Source of the DNA: Pseudomonas marincola
GTDB taxonomy: Bacteria; Pseudomonadota; Gammaproteobacteria; Pseudomonadales; Pseudomonadaceae
Direction of reading: 5' to 3'
Assembly (NCBI RefSeq): GCF_900116605.1
Contig: NZ_FPBC01000012.1
Span: 75,063 to 139,062, forward strand
DNA length: 64,000 bases
Under the pieces are notes generated by a model. The model made no database searches. It was not told the origin of the DNA and saw only the letters and a list, made by a program, of their open reading frames with translations. Both the position numbers and the translations under genes were made by a program. Positions within the stretch are counted from its first letter, which is position 1, and each line of letters begins with the position of its first letter. This document shows, one piece after another, positions 17,659 to 26,347 of this stretch.

Positions 17659-19023
17659 TTAGGTGGTGGTTAGATACCACCGCCAGTCTTGCTCGCTGAC
17701 CTCGGCCGCAAACTGGCGATACTCCTCACGCTTAACCGCCAAATAAACCCGCAAAAACTCAGCCCCGAATGCATCCCGCGCCCAACTCGACTGCTCCAGT
17801 GCACGCAGCGACGCCAGCCAATCAGTTGGCAACTTTTCACCGGCCTGTGCATAACCATTGCCGGTGACCGGTTCGCCCGGATCTATCGACTCGCGAATAC
17901 CGCGATGCATGGCCGCCAGAATCGCAGCCGCCGCCAGATACGGGTTGGCATCGGCGCCGCAAATACGGTGTTCGATGTGGCGTGTATTGGCCGGGCCGCC
18001 GGGTACGCGCAAACTCACGGTACGGTTATCCACACCCCAGGTTGGCGCCAGCGGTGCATAACTGTTGGCCTGAAAGCGTCGGTAAGAGTTGGCGTTGGGG
18101 CAAAAGAACAGCAGCGTGTCGAGCAGCGAAGCAAGCATGCCGCCAACGGTTTCGCGCAGCAGCGGTGTGCCGGCCGGATCTTCACTGGCGAACAGGTTAT
18201 TACCCTGCGCGTCGGCCAGGCTCACATGCATATGCATGCCGGTGCCCGCCATCTTGCCGTAGGGCTTGGCCATAAAGCAGGCCTGCATGCCGTGCTTGGT
18301 CGCAACGCCTTTGACCAGACGTTTGTAGCGCACGGCCTGATCCATCGCCTCCAGCGCATCACCGTGTTCGAGGGTGATTTCAACCTGTCCCGGTGCATAT
18401 TCAGAAATCGCCGTGCGCGCCGGAATGCCCTGCTCGCGGCAGCCTGCATAAAGATCTGCCAGAAACGGTTCAATCTGCTCCAGCTCGTGCAAACCATAAA
18501 CTTGGGTGGTACGAGGACGCTCGCCGTTGCGGTCCAGTGCGGGCTGCGGGTGGCCGTTGCTGTCGCGTTTCTGATCGAGCAGATAAAACTCCAGCTCGCA
18601 GGCCATGACCGGATAGTAGCCATCGGCTTTGAGCTGATCGATTATCTTGACCAGCAAGTGGCGGGGGTCGGCGACGGTTGCCGGCATACCTTCTTGCGGG
18701 TGCATGCAGACCTGCACTGCCGCCGTGGGAATCTGCCGCCACGGCATGCGCTGCAAACTCCCGGATAACGGGTAGGCGCGGCAGTCGATATCACCCACAT
18801 CCCAGACCAGCCCGGTGCCTTCAACATCCTCACCATTGATGCTCAGGCCCAGAATGGTGCTCGGCAGCGGTCGGCCACCGGCGTATACCGCGAGCAATTC
18901 ATCGCGGTGCAACAGCTTGCCGCGCGGGACGCCGTTGGCATCGAGGATGAACAGCTCGAACATTTCAATATCGGGATTACTGGCGAGAAACGCCTGGGCT
19001 TCTGCGATGGGCGCAAAGTGCAT
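17659..19023 (-). CDS. Gamma-glutamylpolyamine synthetase (glutamine synthetase family, PuuA/PauA-like)
   Basis: 454 aa from the ATG at 19023, preceded by AAAGAGAG; a longer frame to 19107 has no ribosome site and adds 28 unlike residues. Glutamine-synthetase family: metal-ligand segment MACELEFYLLD, GTGMHMHVSL, and NSYRRFQANSYAP near the ATP/ammonia site. The N terminus (FILDANGVPRGKLL) fits the PuuA/SpuI/PauA branch rather than GlnA; length also fits. It ligates glutamate to putrescine, spermidine or similar amines using ATP, the first step of the gamma-glutamylation route; the oxidase downstream performs the second. Confidence 0.9.
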   Translation of the reverse strand: MHFAPIAEAQAFLASNPDIEMFELFILDANGVPRGKLLHRDELLAVYAGGRPLPSTILGLSINGEDVEGTGLVWDVGDIDCRAYPLSGSLQRMPWRQIPTAAVQVCMHPQEGMPATVADPRHLLVKIIDQLKADGYYPVMACELEFYLLDQKRDSNGHPQPALDRNGERPRTTQVYGLHELEQIEPFLADLYAGCREQGIPARTAISEYAPGQVEITLEHGDALEAMDQAVRYKRLVKGVATKHGMQACFMAKPYGKMAGTGMHMHVSLADAQGNNLFASEDPAGTPLLRETVGGMLASLLDTLLFFCPNANSYRRFQANSYAPLAPTWGVDNRTVSLRVPGGPANTRHIEHRICGADANPYLAAAAILAAMHRGIRESIDPGEPVTGNGYAQAGEKLPTDWLASLRALEQSSWARDAFGAEFLRVYLAVKREEYRQFAAEVSEQDWRWYLTTT

Positions 19024-19405
19024 GTGACTCTCTTTATTATCAGAATAATGGGTACAGGCATCACCCAGCCGCTCTTTGGGAGTGACGGGTAGCCAAAACA
19101 GGGGCAATTAGCGCCAGGTCGCGAGCGCAACCGGGCTAAGACTAGGCGCTGAGAGAGTCTGGTGGGCGCGCATGGCGGCAATGCCAAAGCGCCCAGAATG
19201 CGAGGATTTGCGGCAGCAGCGGATTAACCCGGTCGGCAACCAGACAGCTCCACGCGCACAAGGGCGAGGGAAATGGCTGCACGCGGTAAAAATCTGCAAT
19301 CGAGTTCATGGCCATCAGGCTCGCACAGGCAGATACGCAAGTTAAATAGAAGTTACTGCACGTTTAGTTAGCTTAAGACTAAACAATATCGCACAGGCCT
19401 AACTT
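19024..19405. other. Intergenic region upstream of the polyamine synthetase gene
   Basis: 382 bp between two minus-strand genes. Holds the promoter region of the synthetase gene and the 3' end of the upstream operon. One perfect inverted repeat, GTTTAGT and ACTAAAC at 19362-19384 with a 9-nt spacer, is a candidate operator or weak terminator. The small reading frame at 19108-19299 has no coding signs. Confidence 0.5.
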
Positions 19406-20482
19406 TCAGCCCTGCCACTGGTGACGCCGGATAAAACCGTAATCGAGATAATCCTTCCAGCGCCCGAATATTTGTCCACCGGCACTCCAGTTGCGCCAGC
19501 CGAGCAGCGCGCCGCCATCGCCTGTGGCCAGCAAGGCCAAGCTCTGCCGTTGCGGCCGGTAACGACGCAACGGCGTGCCGTGAAGCACCGCCGCCAGATT
19601 ATTCGCCAGTACCGGGCCCTGACGCACGGCATAAACGCCGCTGCGCATAGCGCCGGGCAGCGCAGAACAATCACCGACGGCAAACACATGTGGGTGCGAG
19701 AAACTTTGCAGCGTTGGCGCGATGTTGACGAAGCCACGCGCATCACATTCCAGCCCACTCTGCGCCAGCCACGGCAATGCCGCCGCGCCGCTGGCCAACA
19801 ACACTCTGGCGCCCTGCCAAACCGCTTGCTGCTCACTGAATAACTGATCGTTTTCGATATGGCTGATCGGGCAATATTCGCGCACATTAACCCGTCGTTG
19901 ACGCAGGTGGCCGAGCGCGCGCAAGTGCAGGCCAGCGTTGTAGCCACTGAGCAAGCGCCCGGAGCAAAACAGTGCAAGATGCGGCACGTGGCGGGACATG
20001 GCCAGCGCCAGCTCCACACCGGCCGCGCCGCCGCCAATGATCGCCGTTGGCGCGGGGTCGTTTTTCCAGCGCTGCCAGCCTTGCAGAAACGACTCGAAGG
20101 GTTTGACCGCAAGGCACTCGATTGCAGTGCCCGATTGCGTGGGCTGACTCAGCGCGCCACCAACATTCAGCGACAACCATTTGCCCTGCAAGCAGGCGCC
20201 GCTGGCGAGTTGTACCTGACGCGTATCCGCTTGCAGCGCCGCGACTTGATCGACGATCAACTCGACTTTGGCGCCCCGACACAGTGGCGCCAGCTCAACC
20301 CGGCAATCATCTGCTGCATGCTGGCCGCTAATCAGGCCGGGCAACATCCCCGAATACCAGGCGTGGTGACCAACGCTGACCAGCGCAATACGCCCCTGCG
20401 GCCGCTCAAACATGGCCCAGCGGCGGAGTACGCCAAGGTGCGCATGACCAGCGCCAAGCAGTATCAGATCGTATTGCGTCAT
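19406..20482 (-). CDS. FAD/NAD(P)-dependent oxidoreductase, NDH-2/SelD-N-terminal-like
   Basis: 358-aa flavoprotein of the pyridine nucleotide-disulfide family. FAD motif LLGAGHAHLGVLRR at the N terminus, NAD(P)-binding IIGGGAAGVELALA at about 147-160, and the second FAD contact VFAVGDCSALPG at about 265-276. The GHAHLGVLRR form is the one seen fused to selenophosphate synthetase in some bacteria and in NDH-2-like proteins. No redox-active CxxxxC pair is present, so it is not a disulfide reductase. Last gene of the arsS-headed operon, 119 bp after DUF3047; it may have its own ribosome site but shares direction. Substrate unknown. Confidence 0.82.
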   Translation of the reverse strand: MTQYDLILLGAGHAHLGVLRRWAMFERPQGRIALVSVGHHAWYSGMLPGLISGQHAADDCRVELAPLCRGAKVELIVDQVAALQADTRQVQLASGACLQGKWLSLNVGGALSQPTQSGTAIECLAVKPFESFLQGWQRWKNDPAPTAIIGGGAAGVELALAMSRHVPHLALFCSGRLLSGYNAGLHLRALGHLRQRRVNVREYCPISHIENDQLFSEQQAVWQGARVLLASGAAALPWLAQSGLECDARGFVNIAPTLQSFSHPHVFAVGDCSALPGAMRSGVYAVRQGPVLANNLAAVLHGTPLRRYRPQRQSLALLATGDGGALLGWRNWSAGGQIFGRWKDYLDYGFIRRHQWQG

Positions 20483-20601
20483 GAAAGCATTCCATCGCGT
20501 TGCTCAAACGCCAGGCGTTTCAGCGTTTGAATATCCGGGCACAGGGGTTAGACACGTTTACTGCGCTTTACGCGGCCGAGCATAGCTGATGCCGCGCAGT
20601 C

Positions 20602-21315
20602 TCAGGGCGCCGAGTTTTGCAGCACTGGTTTGGCAAAATAGCTCACCAGCGACTCGCCGGTATTATCGCTGTCTGCGGCAAATACAACGCCGAGAATTTT
20701 GCTAGGCGCCGAGCCAAAAGCGGCAATTGCGTCGGCGCGCAGATCGCGCTGCTCCTCTTGCCACTGCTGCACCGCAGTTTCAGGCCCGCGCAGCACGCGC
20801 ATCTCAACTTGCTCGGTATACGCACTGCGCGCATGAGTGCCCGGTTTTTCGCGGTTATCCCAAACGTAGCTGAGTGTCGCAACTGGCAAGTTGGAATCGT
20901 AAAAGGTCCGCGCCAGACGAATCTTCTGCCGTGTCAGAAACGGCAAGGTATCGAGCGGATAGTCCAGCAGCACGTAAACCCGCGCCGCGTAATCATCGCC
21001 CTCGCGGGTGGCAAATCGCGCAGCCTTGAGGGTTTTATCAATACGCCATTGCCAGCTCAGCTGCCAGGCTTTATCGCCGGGTAAATCCAACGGAAATAAC
21101 AGCCCGCCAGCGGCCGAGTCGGCGCGAATCTGCAAGGCATTGCGCCCGTCGATATCAACTACAGAACGCTGCGGCGGTTGCAGTTTGGGAATATCGGCAA
21201 CGCGCCACGGCGTCGTCCAGCTGCTCTCGCCGGCACTTCCCGCCCACGGTGTAATCATGTTCTGTGCCTGCGCCAATGGCGCCAGAAGCAACAGCGACAA
21301 GAGCAGCTTTTGCAT
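20602..21315 (-). CDS. Exported DUF3047 protein
   Basis: 237 aa from the ATG at 21315, which overlaps the TAA of the upstream gene (TAATG) and has GGAG 8 nt before it; a TTG at 21330 is not needed. The signal peptide ends near residue 17 (PLAQA before QNMI). The mature part matches DUF3047 by LSWQWRIDKTLK, AARVYVLLDYP, LSYVWDNREKPG and GVVFAADSDNTGE, a beta-rich periplasmic domain without known activity. The tight coupling to the VTT/reductase fusion suggests the two act together at the membrane. Confidence 0.85.
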   Translation of the reverse strand: MQKLLLSLLLLAPLAQAQNMITPWAGSAGESSWTTPWRVADIPKLQPPQRSVVDIDGRNALQIRADSAAGGLLFPLDLPGDKAWQLSWQWRIDKTLKAARFATREGDDYAARVYVLLDYPLDTLPFLTRQKIRLARTFYDSNLPVATLSYVWDNREKPGTHARSAYTEQVEMRVLRGPETAVQQWQEEQRDLRADAIAAFGSAPSKILGVVFAADSDNTGESLVSYFAKPVLQNSAP

Positions 21316-23456
21316 TAACTTCTCCGCCAAGTATGAAACCGTTCAACCCAACGCAACACGCCTTGCGGCGCATGCGCACGCTTCCACTCACCAGCAGCGT
21401 ATTTATTCGCCTCGCTCATGGTCGGATACGTGTGAGTGGTGCCAAGAATCTTGTTCATGCCCAGATTGTGCTTCATCGCCAACACATACTCGGCAAGCAA
21501 CTCACCGGCATGTTCGCCGGCAATGCACACACCGAGAATGCGATCTTTACCGGGCTCGGTAAGCACTTTGACATAGCCATGCGCGGCCTCGTCGGCGATG
21601 GCCCGGTCAAGGTCGTCGATGCCGTAACGCGTCACTTCAAATTCGATACCTTGCTGGCGGGCTTCGTTCTCAGACAAACCAACCCGGGCGATTTCAGGCG
21701 AGGTAAAGGTGCAATACGGGATAACGCGATAATCGACCTTGAAGCGCTTGAAGCCGCTGAACAAGGAGTTCACCGCCGCATACCAGGCCTGATGCGCCGC
21801 GACATGGGTGAACTGATACGGCCCGGTTACATCGCCAACCGCATACACGTTGGGAAAGCGTGTGGCCATGTATTCGTCGGTTTCCAGCGTGCCATTCTTG
21901 CGCACCACCAGATCGAGATCTTCGGCTCCATAACCCGTGACATTGGCCACCCGGCCCAGCGCCAACAGCAGGCAGTCGAAGGCAATTATCACCTCTTCGC
22001 CGGTGTCCTGATGCCGGGCGATCATGCGCTGCTCGCCATCCACGCACTCGAAACGCTCGGCCTTGTGGCGCAGGCGCAAGTCGACGCCATCTGCACGCAT
22101 GCTGGCCATCAACAATTCACTGGCATCGATGTCTTCGCGTGGCAGCAAGCGCTCATCCAGCTCAACCTGAATCACCTGACTGCCGAGACGCTGAAAGGCT
22201 TGCGCCAGCTCACAGCCGATCGGCCCGCCGCCCAGCACCAGCATCCAGCGCGGCTGCTCACGCAGGCTCCAGATGGTATCCGAGGTGTAAGCACGGACCT
22301 GATCGAGACCGGGAATGTTCGGCACCAGCGGGCGAGCGCCCGCCGCAATGATCAGGCTACGGCTGCTGATGGTTTTGCCGTTGACTTCAACTGTCCACGG
22401 CGAGGTGATTTTTGCCTCGCCGGTGATCACCTCAACGCCGAGGCCGTTGTAACGCTCGACCGAGTCGTGTGGTTCGATGTCTGTAATCACGCGCTGCACG
22501 CGCTCCATCACGGCGGCAAAATCCACCCGCCCGCTGACGTCACTGAAACCCAGCGCAGCGCCCTTGTTCAGCTCATTGGCCAACTTGGCCGAACGCAACA
22601 ACGCCTTGGACGGCACGCAGCCGGTATTCAGGCAATCGCCGCCCATCTTGTGCTTCTCGATCAGGCTGACCTTGGCCTTTACCGCCGCGCCAATATACGC
22701 GCTGACCAAACCGCCCGAGCCTGCGCCGATTACCAGCAGGTTGCGCTCAAAGGTGTCCGGCCGCGCCCAACCCGAATACACACGACGCGCCTTGATCATG
22801 CTGAGCAATTTGCGCGCAATCAGCGGAAAGATGCCCAGCAGCACAAATGCGCCCAGTACGTCGGGCGAGAGAATACCGCTTAGCGAATCGAGCTGGCCCA
22901 GTTCGCGGCCCGCATTCACATAAACCAAGGTGCCGGGCACTATCCCGAGCTGGCTAACCCACCAGAATGTGCGCGTTGGCAGACGCGTCAGGCCCATTGC
23001 CAGATTGATCAGGAAGAAGGGAAAAATCGGCACCAGACGCAGGGCAAACAGGTAGAACGCGCCTTCTCGCTCAATGCCCTGATCGATACTCGCAAGGCGT
23101 TTGCCGAATCGGGATTGCACCCAGTCACGCAACAGAAAGCGACTGCTGAGCATGGCCAGTGTGGCGCCCAGCACTGACGCAAATGAAACCAGCACAAAGC
23201 CTTCAAGCAAGCCGAACAGCGCGCCGCCGAGCAGGGTCATCAAGGCTGCGCCCGGTAACGACAAGGCGGTAACAGCTACGTACGCCGCAAAAAATACACC
23301 GGCCGCCAACAATGGCTCAGCGCTGACCTGTGCATTCAGCGCTGCTTGTTGGGCCTTGATGGCGTCGAGGCTCAGATACTGGCCCAGATCGAAAACGAAG
23401 AAACTGCCAATAAGCGCCAGAATCACACCCATCAGAACTAATTTACGGCTATTCAT
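21315..23456 (-). CDS. Fusion of VTT (TVP38/TMEM64) membrane domain and mercuric-reductase-like flavoenzyme
   Basis: 713 aa from the ATG at 23456, which overlaps the stop of the upstream gene (ATGA). Residues 1-230: several TM segments with the VTT signature (GGALFG, RLVPIFPFFLINLAMG). Residues about 235-713: pyridine nucleotide-disulfide oxidoreductase with FAD motif IGAGSGG, redox pair in GGDCLNTGCVPSK (Cys near 274 and 279), NAD(P) motif VLGGGPIGCELAQA, and C-terminal dimer motif THTYPTMSEANK with the usual His. It lacks the extra C-terminal CysCys of true MerA, so mercury reduction is unlikely. A membrane-tethered dithiol reductase is the best reading. Confidence 0.88.
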   Translation of the reverse strand: MNSRKLVLMGVILALIGSFFVFDLGQYLSLDAIKAQQAALNAQVSAEPLLAAGVFFAAYVAVTALSLPGAALMTLLGGALFGLLEGFVLVSFASVLGATLAMLSSRFLLRDWVQSRFGKRLASIDQGIEREGAFYLFALRLVPIFPFFLINLAMGLTRLPTRTFWWVSQLGIVPGTLVYVNAGRELGQLDSLSGILSPDVLGAFVLLGIFPLIARKLLSMIKARRVYSGWARPDTFERNLLVIGAGSGGLVSAYIGAAVKAKVSLIEKHKMGGDCLNTGCVPSKALLRSAKLANELNKGAALGFSDVSGRVDFAAVMERVQRVITDIEPHDSVERYNGLGVEVITGEAKITSPWTVEVNGKTISSRSLIIAAGARPLVPNIPGLDQVRAYTSDTIWSLREQPRWMLVLGGGPIGCELAQAFQRLGSQVIQVELDERLLPREDIDASELLMASMRADGVDLRLRHKAERFECVDGEQRMIARHQDTGEEVIIAFDCLLLALGRVANVTGYGAEDLDLVVRKNGTLETDEYMATRFPNVYAVGDVTGPYQFTHVAAHQAWYAAVNSLFSGFKRFKVDYRVIPYCTFTSPEIARVGLSENEARQQGIEFEVTRYGIDDLDRAIADEAAHGYVKVLTEPGKDRILGVCIAGEHAGELLAEYVLAMKHNLGMNKILGTTHTYPTMSEANKYAAGEWKRAHAPQGVLRWVERFHTWRRS

Positions 23457-24424
23457 GATTCCAGCGCCTCCAGTGCGCATAGGGTCTGGCACAGGCTGAA
23501 GCCTGCCAGCAGCGCGGACTGAGGAGTATCTTCAGTCGCGCCAAGTACTCGTGCTCGGTAAGACAACGCGCCCGGGCTTGCGTGCGGCCATTGCCGATCG
23601 AAATCGGCCAGAAATGCGCCATGGTCGTAATTCAGTGCCAACGCCTCGATATACAAGCCGTCACGCTCGGCCCGGTACAACGCCGCCGGATGTGGATGCG
23701 TGGCAATGCGGCTGATCACGCCGTAGCGGCCATTATTGAAATTGGGCAAGCCACTGGCGCCGTTATTGATCAACGCGCCGTGTTGCAGGTTGAGCGCCAC
23801 CGCCGAGCAGGTGTGACTGGTCGCCAGCACCTCTATGTTGTGCGTCTCGAACCACTGATCAAGCTGCTCTCTGCGCGCCTCGCTGGCCAATGCGTCACGC
23901 GAGCAACTCCAGCCTGCCAGCGACTGCTCATCGCCATGACTGATCGCCACGCGGCGACCGCCCACCGTCACCAGCGCAGTTGCGGGGCGCGCCGCCAATC
24001 TGGCCGCCATGCCGCTGATGCCCTGCACGGTGTTGTTGAGTTCGGCCTGAATCGCATTCGAGCGGCTCACCACGGCGTCGTCCACACTGGCCGGATAAGC
24101 GCAGCCACAACCTGCACCACTGGCAGAGTCGCGGCCCAACTCAGTTTCGACATTGCCGCGCAGGGCGATATGCGCCTGCAGGCCCTGCTCGATGGCCATG
24201 AATATCTCGGGATCGCGATCAAACCAATGTGCATCGCCATTGAACGCAACCCGCGCTGCTGGCTCGGCTTGCAGACGCTTTTGTAACGCGGCCAACGCCT
24301 GACGATTGCCATACAGCCCGCCAACCACGTACAACACATCAGTCGCAAGGTTGGCGGAGCTGCTGAATACCTGCGGCGGCAGGCGATAGTCCAACGGGCA
24401 ATCACGCCCCGCACGCAGGTTCAT
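23453..24424 (-). CDS. Metallophosphoesterase-like protein
   Basis: 323 aa. Calcineurin-like phosphoesterase pattern is present but loose: VVGGLYGNRQALAAL stands where GDxHG is usual, FNGDAHWFD carries GD, ALRGNVETELG carries GNxE, then AISHGDEQS (GH/GD site) and LATSHTCSAVAL. The first metal motif therefore has Gly-Gly where Asp-His are common, so activity may differ. Cys-rich GAGCGCAYP near 110 is unusual. It starts 2 nt after the peroxiredoxin stop and overlaps the next gene by 4 nt, firmly inside the arsS operon. The substrate might be a phosphorylated intermediate of the operon's pathway (inference). Confidence 0.78.
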   Translation of the reverse strand: MNLRAGRDCPLDYRLPPQVFSSSANLATDVLYVVGGLYGNRQALAALQKRLQAEPAARVAFNGDAHWFDRDPEIFMAIEQGLQAHIALRGNVETELGRDSASGAGCGCAYPASVDDAVVSRSNAIQAELNNTVQGISGMAARLAARPATALVTVGGRRVAISHGDEQSLAGWSCSRDALASEARREQLDQWFETHNIEVLATSHTCSAVALNLQHGALINNGASGLPNFNNGRYGVISRIATHPHPAALYRAERDGLYIEALALNYDHGAFLADFDRQWPHASPGALSYRARVLGATEDTPQSALLAGFSLCQTLCALEALES

Positions 24425-24426
24425 GC

Positions 24427-24942
24427 TCAGGCTTCTCCGCGCGCCGGGTAGTTGTTGTTGATGACGTATTCGATGGCACCGAGAATCTCGTCGAAATGCG
24501 GCCGCGCAAACGGCATGGTGTTCACCGCCGACATATACAAGGTGCCGTCTGGGCGCACCAGAAAGACTCCCGGCTCGCCAAACAACGCCGGCTCTTTTTC
24601 GCCCTTGCCGGTCGAGACAAACAAGCCCCAGTTACGCGCCTCTTCAATGCTCACGCCATACCCCAGCGGCACGTTGCCGATAGCCCAGGTTTGTTGAGTT
24701 TTTTCCGCACGCTCATGGCTGTCGGTAGACAACGCCAGCACGGTCACACCCAACGCGTTGAAACGCTCGATCAGCCCATTGAGTTCCTGCAAGGATTTAC
24801 GGCACAGCGGGCAGTGCAGGCCGCGATAAAACACCAACAGGGTGAAGTGTGCGGGGGCCGGAGAATTCAGCTGCCACTGGCCCTCGGGCATCAGCGAGAC
24901 ATTGAGTTCAGGCACAGGTTGACGCGGGATCAGAGTAGTCAT
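24427..24942 (-). CDS. AhpC/TSA-type peroxiredoxin-like thiol protein
   Basis: 171 aa from the ATG at 24942, which overlaps the symporter stop (ATGA) and has AAGGA 7 nt upstream. Thioredoxin fold with LVFYRGLHCPLCRKSLQELN: the active site is a CxxC rather than the single peroxidatic Cys of classic AhpC, as in the PRX-like2/thioredoxin-like branch. It may reduce peroxides or serve as thiol donor to the other redox proteins of the operon (inference). Confidence 0.85.
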   Translation of the reverse strand: MTTLIPRQPVPELNVSLMPEGQWQLNSPAPAHFTLLVFYRGLHCPLCRKSLQELNGLIERFNALGVTVLALSTDSHERAEKTQQTWAIGNVPLGYGVSIEEARNWGLFVSTGKGEKEPALFGEPGVFLVRPDGTLYMSAVNTMPFARPHFDEILGAIEYVINNNYPARGEA

Positions 24943-26336
24943 GAAAGCATCCTTGATTGAGTGGAAGGTGCGCACCAGCCGGCGATCACATAGCCCAGCG
25001 TGCAAAGGATTAATCCGTACAGATTGACGCCCAGTAACAGCGCGTACTTACCATCGCCAATCGCCCAGCTTTGCGGCACCCAGCCCAGACTCAGGCCCAC
25101 ACCTAAAACGATGCCGCACCAGAAACTCAGGTGAAAACCAAGGCGCGTCGGTTTAACCCAACCATGCAACAAGAACACAGGCGCCAAACCAATCACCATA
25201 GTGCCACTGATCGTGGTGGCCTTGAGAATGTCGGTGCCCGCGATCATCGGCAGATTGCCCAACACGGCAAATACCATCATTACGGCCATGCCGACGCCGA
25301 TGGCTTTCTGACCGAGATCGCGGCCTGCCATTTGCGGCAATTCACGACCCACCAGCTTGGCCAGGCTGGAAAAGGTCGAGTCGAGGGTCGAGCCCGCCGC
25401 CGACACCATCACCACGGTCATGACCATCAAGGCGCCCACACCGAGGGTTTTCGCCAATGCCGCCGGCACGTTATCGGAGGCTGGCAAACCGGTGAGCTGT
25501 GCATGCACGCCGATCAGACTGAACGCCAGAATTGCGAAGAAACCCAACACGCCGGCAATCAGGAACGAGCGGCGCATGGTTTTCTCTTCGCTGATAAAAC
25601 CGCGGTCGGTCAGCACCGGGTCGTGAAAGCCATAGCTGAATATCTGCAAGCCCGCGACCAGCAGCAGGTCGACGCCGCTGTCGAGCGCCCAGTGGCTGGT
25701 GCTCGCCAACTCGCGCGGGGTATGCGCAGGCAGCACCAGCCCGAGCACCCAGATCAGTGCGACAACAAAAATAGCCGCTTGCGCTGCGTCGGTGAGGATC
25801 GAGCTGCGCAACCCGCCACGCAGGCTGTAAGCAAGCGTGACGGCGGTGAACAGCAAGGCCGCCACGATGAACTCGGTACTGCCGGAGTCGCCGTAATAGC
25901 CGCCGACCACCGCCGTGTTGCTCCAGACCTCATTGAACAGACGAATCAGAATCGCCGCCGAGAAGGCCAGCGCCGCACCACGCCCGTAGTTGCTGCTGAG
26001 AAAACTCACCAGACCGGTCGCTGCAAAGCGCCGCCGCAGGCGATAAATGACAAATCCGGCCAGCGGAATCGACAGCCAGTAAGTGGCGTACGCCAGACCG
26101 CCTATCAGGCCGTAACTGGCACCCAGATTGGCCGCATTGGTGACCGATTTGGCAAAGATCCAGCTGATGAAAATGCTCGACGTCAGTAACCACGGCGCCG
26201 CACTGCGACCCTGATTGTCCTCACCGTTGAAGAAGCCGCCGACGGTCACCGCACGTGGCGACAACACGATCATCAGCACGCCGTAGACCAATAGAAAGCC
26301 CCAGAAAAACAGCCCAATAGCCGAGTTGGGTTGCAT
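24939..26336 (-). CDS. Sodium:solute symporter family transporter
   Basis: 465 aa, about 12-13 transmembrane helices. SSS family by its early helices (LLTSSIFISWIFAKSV, SYGLIGGLAYA) and the helix-8-like segment MVSAAGSTLDSTFSSLAKL, where the small/Ser/Thr residues form the Na2 site in relatives. Imports an unknown organic solute with Na+. Located 12 nt after arsS with AAGGA before the ATG, and overlapping the peroxiredoxin gene. Position suggests it brings in the substrate for the ArsS-linked pathway. Confidence 0.87.
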   Translation of the reverse strand: MQPNSAIGLFFWGFLLVYGVLMIVLSPRAVTVGGFFNGEDNQGRSAAPWLLTSSIFISWIFAKSVTNAANLGASYGLIGGLAYATYWLSIPLAGFVIYRLRRRFAATGLVSFLSSNYGRGAALAFSAAILIRLFNEVWSNTAVVGGYYGDSGSTEFIVAALLFTAVTLAYSLRGGLRSSILTDAAQAAIFVVALIWVLGLVLPAHTPRELASTSHWALDSGVDLLLVAGLQIFSYGFHDPVLTDRGFISEEKTMRRSFLIAGVLGFFAILAFSLIGVHAQLTGLPASDNVPAALAKTLGVGALMVMTVVMVSAAGSTLDSTFSSLAKLVGRELPQMAGRDLGQKAIGVGMAVMMVFAVLGNLPMIAGTDILKATTISGTMVIGLAPVFLLHGWVKPTRLGFHLSFWCGIVLGVGLSLGWVPQSWAIGDGKYALLLGVNLYGLILCTLGYVIAGWCAPSTQSRMLS

Positions 26337-26347
26337 AGCGATGATCC

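Noticed and set aside
17689..18768. Long plus-strand ORF opposite the glutamylpolyamine synthetase
   Set aside because: Antisense shadow in high-GC coding DNA; the minus frame has the glutamine synthetase motifs.
21264..22883. Long plus-strand ORF of 539 codons opposite the VTT/reductase gene
   Set aside because: Shadow of the minus-strand gene, whose flavoprotein and membrane motifs are unmistakable.
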